From: Pseudomonadota bacterium
GTDB taxonomy: Bacteria > Pseudomonadota > Alphaproteobacteria > Rhizobiales > Kaistiaceae
Length of the DNA: 9,606 nucleotides
Assembly: GCA_023391905.1 (NCBI GenBank)
Contig: JAEWAD010000080.1
Location: 1 to 9,606, forward strand
Direction of reading: 5' to 3'
In this document: piece after piece, positions 6,421 to 9,606 of the stretch
Layout of the letters: each line of letters starts with the position of its first letter
Position numbering within the stretch: the stretch's first letter is position 1
Made by a program: the position numbers and the translations under genes
The notes under the pieces: generated by a model
Database searches by the model: none
What the model was told of the DNA's origin: nothing
The model's input: the letters and a program-made list of their open reading frames with translations, nothing else

Positions 6421-7295
6421 GGCGCCTCTCCTCCCAGCGAGTTGACGTAAAGCGCCAGCACCTTGATATCGACCGGCGTCAGGCGATCGCCCCAGTGCGG
6501 CATGTGCCCCTGGCGGCCGGCATAGACGGTGTTGAACACCGACTGCGTGTCACCGCCATAGATCCAGTGGCTGTCGGTCAGGTCGGGCGCGCCCATGTCG
6601 GTCTTGCCCTTGCCGTCGTCGCCGTGACAGGCGACGCAGTTGGCGGCGAACACTTCCTGCCCCGCCTTGAGCCGATCGGCATCGCCGGCGGCCGGCGTTG
6701 CGCCGGACAGCGAGCGGACATAGGCGACGACGTCGTTGACCTGCTTGCGGTCGAGCACGCCGTCGCGTCCGAATGCCATCATCTGCGAGACGCGCGTATC
6801 GGCATGGCCGGAATTGATGCCGACCGTGATCGTCTCGACGATCTGCTCGGGCGAACCGCCCCAGAGCCACGCCTTGGCGGCGAGGTTGGGATAGCCGGGG
6901 CCGCCCTTGGCATCGACGCCGTGGCAGACCGCGCAATTGTCCTCGAACAGGGTGCGGCCCGTCTGCGTGACGGAGCGCATCAGCTCCGGATCCTGCTGGA
7001 TCGTGGCGAAGTCGGCCGAGGCGACGCGATCGGTCCAGACCGCGCGCTCCGCCGTCGCGTCACTCACCGCCTTCGTGACGACGGCGCGGTCGTCAAAGCC
7101 GAGCAGGCCCTTGGTGTAGGACCAGCCGAGCGGCCAGGCCGGCATCAGCACCCAATAGACGATCGAGAACAGGATCGTCGCGAAGAGGAAGAACAGCACG
7201 ACGCGCGGCACCGGCGTGTCGAGTTCCTCGATGCCGTTCCACTCGTGCCCGGTCGTGTTCCGCCCGGTAACGGGATCGCGCTGGCCTAGTTCCAC
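6417..7295 (-). CDS. ccoP: Cytochrome cbb3 oxidase subunit III, di-heme cytochrome c (CcoP/FixP)
   Basis: This is a 292-residue membrane-anchored cytochrome that passes electrons from the bc1 complex and soluble cytochrome c to CcoO. One membrane helix lies at about 31-51, preceded by the typical N-terminal signature GHEWNGIEELDTPVPR (16-31). Two c-type heme sites follow in the periplasmic domain: CAVCH (121-125) and CVACH (220-224). Likely axial methionines are at 172/173 (SQMMAFG) and 265 (GHMPHWG). Length is normal for the family. The start is GTG at 7295-7293, inside the end of ccoQ (10-base overlap). AAGGA on the minus strand, 9 bases upstream and within ccoQ codons, is the ribosome binding site. 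The stop overlaps the next gene start, so the two are coupled. Confidence 0.97.
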   Translation of the reverse strand: MELGQRDPVTGRNTTGHEWNGIEELDTPVPRVVLFFLFATILFSIVYWVLMPAWPLGWSYTKGLLGFDDRAVVTKAVSDATAERAVWTDRVASADFATIQQDPELMRSVTQTGRTLFEDNCAVCHGVDAKGGPGYPNLAAKAWLWGGSPEQIVETITVGINSGHADTRVSQMMAFGRDGVLDRKQVNDVVAYVRSLSGATPAAGDADRLKAGQEVFAANCVACHGDDGKGKTDMGAPDLTDSHWIYGGDTQSVFNTVYAGRQGHMPHWGDRLTPVDIKVLALYVNSLGGEAP

Positions 7296-7456
7296 GGCTT
7301 GTCATCCTTGTCGAGAATGCTCTTCTTGGCTTGGTCGAAGCGCTTCTTGTTCTTCGGCCAGAAGGTGTAGACGAGCACGCCGATGGCGAGCGCGATCAGG
7401 TAGAACAGGCCCCAGCTCTTCGAGAAGGCGACGACGGTCTGGTAGTCGAGATCCAT
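7286..7456 (-). CDS. ccoQ: Cytochrome cbb3 oxidase small subunit IV (CcoQ/FixQ)
   Basis: This 56-residue protein stabilises the association of CcoP with the CcoNO core in other species. It starts MDLDYQTVVAFSKSWGLFYL, followed by a single membrane helix (about 16-33). The family's FWPKNKKRFDQAKKSI segment comes next (32-47), and the protein ends in a charged DKDDKPWN. The start is ATG at 7456-7454 and the stop TAG at 7288-7286. It lies 4 bases after ccoO and overlaps ccoP by 10 bases. Its small size makes it easy to miss in automatic gene calls, but position, length and sequence all match CcoQ. Confidence 0.95.
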   Translation of the reverse strand: MDLDYQTVVAFSKSWGLFYLIALAIGVLVYTFWPKNKKRFDQAKKSILDKDDKPWN

Positions 7457-7460
7457 CGCC

Positions 7461-8195
7461 CTACTCCACCTTGGCCGCGACGTTCGACGCCGTCGCGGCG
7501 TCGGTCAGCTTGCCGAGGATCTGGAGATAGGCGACGAGCGCGTCCATCTCGGTCACCTGGCCCGGCTTGCCGCCGAAGGCGCGGATGTTGGTCGCCTCGC
7601 CGTAGCGCTCGGCGACGCCGGCGGCGAAATCCGTATCCGGATTGGCCTGGCCGTAGGCGTCGGCCGGCGCATTGTCGATCATCGCCTGGGTGTAGGGGAC
7701 GCCGACGCGGCTCATCGCCTTCAGGTGCAGACCGAGATCCTCGGTCCGCAGCGTGTTGTCCTCCAGCCAGCGATAGGCCGGCATGACGGAGACCGGCACG
7801 ACGTCGCGCGGGTTGCGCAGATGCGCGACCTGCCAGGCGTCGGAATACTTGCCGCCGACGCGGGCGAGGTCAGGCCCCGTCCGCTTCGAGCCCCAGAGCA
7901 TCGGATGGTCGTACTGGGACTCGACCGCCAGCGAATACGGCCCGTAGCGCTCGACCTCGTCGCGCAACGTGCGGATCATCTGCGAATGGCAGGCATAACA
8001 GCCCTCGCGGATGTAGATGTTGCGGCCGGCGAGTTCGAGCGGGGTGTAGACCCGCATGTCGGGCGCCTTCTCGACCGTCTCGTCGATGGTGAAGAGCGGC
8101 GCGATCTCGACGAAGCCGCCAATCGAGGCCACCACGACGATGGCGACGACGAAGCCGATGGCGCTGCGCTCAAGCTTGCGATGGAAGTTCGGCAT
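7461..8195 (-). CDS. ccoO: Cytochrome cbb3 oxidase subunit II, mono-heme cytochrome c (CcoO/FixO)
   Basis: This 244-residue subunit carries one c-type heme and hands electrons to the CcoN active site. A membrane anchor lies at about residues 12-34 with a short basic N-terminus. The periplasmic domain holds REGCYACHSQMIR (63-75), with heme attachment at C66, C69 and H70. The probable axial Met138 is in SVMPAYRWL. TGPDLARVGG (106-115) and YGPYSLAVESQYDHPMLWGSKR (84-105) are strongly typical of FixO. The start is ATG at 8195-8193, 6 bases after the ccoN stop, with GGGGAG overlapping the ccoN stop region as a plausible ribosome binding site. Length is normal for the family. Together with CcoN it forms the minimal active core. 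Confidence 0.97.
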   Translation of the reverse strand: MPNFHRKLERSAIGFVVAIVVVASIGGFVEIAPLFTIDETVEKAPDMRVYTPLELAGRNIYIREGCYACHSQMIRTLRDEVERYGPYSLAVESQYDHPMLWGSKRTGPDLARVGGKYSDAWQVAHLRNPRDVVPVSVMPAYRWLEDNTLRTEDLGLHLKAMSRVGVPYTQAMIDNAPADAYGQANPDTDFAAGVAERYGEATNIRAFGGKPGQVTEMDALVAYLQILGKLTDAATASNVAAKVE

Positions 8196-8201
8196 GGTCG
8201 G

Positions 8202-9606
8202 TTACTCCCCGGCCTGAAGTGCGGGAGGGGTCAGCGCCGGCTCGTCGACTTCCGGACCCTGGAGCACCAGCCGGCCACCGGCCTGCCGGATCGTCATCCA
8301 GATGTTGTAGCAACCGACGAGGGCGCCGAGCAGGAACAGAAGACCGCCCAGGGTGCGCGCGATGTAATAGGGATGCATCGCGACCAGCGAGTCGATGAAC
8401 GAGTAGGCCAGCGTCCCGCTTTCATTGTAGGTCCGCCACATCAGACCCTGGATGATGCCGGAATTCCACATGGCGAAGACGTAGACGACGGTTCCGGCCA
8501 GCGCGAGCCAGAAGTGCAGCTCGACCAGCTTGGACGAATACATGCGCTCGCGGTTCCACATCCACGGCACCAGCGCGTAGATCGAGCCGAAGGAGATCAT
8601 CGCCACCCAGCCGAGCGCGCCGGCATGGACGTGGCCGACGGTCCAGTCGGTGTAGTGGCTGAGCGAGTTCACGGCACGGATCGCCATGAAGGAGCCTTCG
8701 AAGGTCGACAGTCCGTAGAAGACCGCGGCGACCATCATGAAGCGCAGCGTGGCGTCGTCGCGCACCTTGCCCCAGGCGCCGTTCAGCGTGGCCAGCGCGT
8801 TGCCGGCCGAAGCCCAGGACGGCACCAGCAGGACCACCGAGAAGGTCATGCCGAGTGTCTGCACCCATTGCGGCAGAGCGGTGTAGTGCAGGTGGTGCGA
8901 GCCCGCCCACATGTACATGAAGACGATGCCCCAGAAGCTGATGATCGACAGCCGGTAGGAGAAGATCGGCCGGCCGGCGCGCTTCGGCAGGTAGTAGTAC
9001 ATCATGCCGAGTAAGCCGGCGGTCAGGAAGAACGCCACCGCGTTGTGGCCGTACCACCACTGGGTCATCGCATCCTGCACGCCGGAGAAGAGCGAGTAGC
9101 TCTTGGCGTGGCCGAGCGAGACCGGCACCGCGAGATTGTTCACGATGTGCAGGATCGCCACGACCAGGATGAAGGCCATGTAGTACCAGTTGGCGACGTA
9201 GATGTGCGGTTCCTTCCGCCGCTGCAGCGTGCGGATGTAGATCAGTAAGTAGACGACCCAGACGATGACCAGCCAGATGTCGGCGTACCATTCCGGCTCG
9301 GCATATTCGCGCGACTGCGTCACGCCCATCAGGAACCCGCTCGCGGAAATCACGCAGAACAGGTTGTAGCCAAGCAGCACGAACCACGGGCTGAGCTGGT
9401 CAGGCATCCGGGTGCGGCTGGTCCGCTGCATCACATAATAAGAGGTCGCGATCAGCGCGTTGCCGCCGAAGCCGAAAATCACGCCAGCGGTGTGCACCGG
9501 CCGCAAGCGGCCGAAGCTGGACCAGCCGGCGTCGAAGGTAAGGTTGGGATTGACCAGCAGCCACGCCACCCAGTCGCCGACGAACATGCCGATCACGGCC
9601 CAGATC
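8202..9606 (-). CDS. ccoN: Cytochrome cbb3 oxidase catalytic subunit I (CcoN/FixN), 5' end missing
   Basis: This is the heme-copper subunit that reduces O2 to water and pumps protons. The window holds its last 467 codons (IWA, then the frame from 9596); the first 70 or so residues of a family of about 540 lie outside. Counting from the Val at 9596: H35 (RPVHTAG) is a low-spin heme b ligand. H184 (WWYGHN), H234 and H235 (SHHLHYT) ligate CuB. Y228, six residues before H234, sits where cbb3 oxidases carry the His-linked active-site tyrosine. E300 (STFEGSF) is conserved. H322 and H324 (GHVHAG) are the heme b3 and heme b ligands. About eleven to twelve membrane helices are visible. No catalytic residue is lost. 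The soluble C-terminal tail after residue 437 is short. The GTG at 9596 is an internal valine, not a start, because the frame runs on to the window edge. Confidence 0.98.
   Translation of the reverse strand, partial: IWAVIGMFVGDWVAWLLVNPNLTFDAGWSSFGRLRPVHTAGVIFGFGGNALIATSYYVMQRTSRTRMPDQLSPWFVLLGYNLFCVISASGFLMGVTQSREYAEPEWYADIWLVIVWVVYLLIYIRTLQRRKEPHIYVANWYYMAFILVVAILHIVNNLAVPVSLGHAKSYSLFSGVQDAMTQWWYGHNAVAFFLTAGLLGMMYYYLPKRAGRPIFSYRLSIISFWGIVFMYMWAGSHHLHYTALPQWVQTLGMTFSVVLLVPSWASAGNALATLNGAWGKVRDDATLRFMMVAAVFYGLSTFEGSFMAIRAVNSLSHYTDWTVGHVHAGALGWVAMISFGSIYALVPWMWNRERMYSSKLVELHFWLALAGTVVYVFAMWNSGIIQGLMWRTYNESGTLAYSFIDSLVAMHPYYIARTLGGLLFLLGALVGCYNIWMTIRQAGGRLVLQGPEVDEPALTPPALQAGE

Noticed and set aside
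6461..6476. TTGAT motif inside ccoP as a possible FNR/FixK half site.
   Set aside because: The matching ATCAA half at the right spacing is missing, and the site lies in coding sequence. The operon promoter should be upstream of ccoN, outside the window.
7725..9014. A 429-codon open frame on the plus strand opposite ccoO and ccoN.
   Set aside because: It is antisense to two clear oxidase genes, has a composition rich in His, Asp, Arg and Gly, and shows no recognisable fold or ribosome binding site.

Overview
This window looks like chromosomal DNA from a GC-rich alphaproteobacterium, probably of the Hyphomicrobiales (rhizobial) group. The support is very high G/C at third codon positions and FixN/FixO/FixQ/FixP-type oxidase subunits. 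The group assignment is inference from sequence character, not from a search. It is packed with genes: two gene blocks converge at about position 2949, no stretch over 300 bases lacks a gene, and I see no tRNA, rRNA, insertion sequence, phage gene or CRISPR array.

Block 1 (plus strand, 1-2946) is the end of a carbohydrate-uptake operon. It holds the last 21 residues of a protein that is probably the sugar-binding protein, two CUT1-family (MalF-like and MalG-like) ABC permeases, and a Gfo/Idh/MocA-family NAD(P)-dependent sugar dehydrogenase. Spacing is tight (4, 1 and 42 bp). The plausible job is import of a sugar or sugar derivative and its first oxidation. No ATPase gene is visible, and the substrate cannot be told from this sequence.

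Block 2 (minus strand, read from 9606 down to 2952) is a cytochrome cbb3 oxidase operon: ccoN (5' end outside the window), ccoO, ccoQ, ccoP, a 74-residue membrane protein, a DUF2189-like membrane protein, ccoI and ccoS. CcoN, CcoO and CcoP form the high-affinity terminal oxidase used at low oxygen. CcoI is the copper-transporting P-type ATPase and CcoS the small factor needed to mature the enzyme. All eight genes are within 13 bp of each other or overlap, so they should be co-transcribed and often translationally coupled. The promoter (and any FNR/FixK box) lies upstream of ccoN, outside the window.

The most interesting point is what sits between ccoP and ccoI. The usual layout is ccoNOQP-ccoGHIS. 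Here neither ccoG (iron-sulfur protein) nor ccoH is present, and their place is taken by two membrane proteins of unknown function. This makes both proteins candidates for roles in cbb3 assembly, copper delivery or oxidase function. Also of note are the two small genes ccoQ and ccoS, whose true extents overlap their neighbours, and a long inverted repeat just past the convergent gene ends that may act as a terminator. I found nothing that amounts to a wholly new system.
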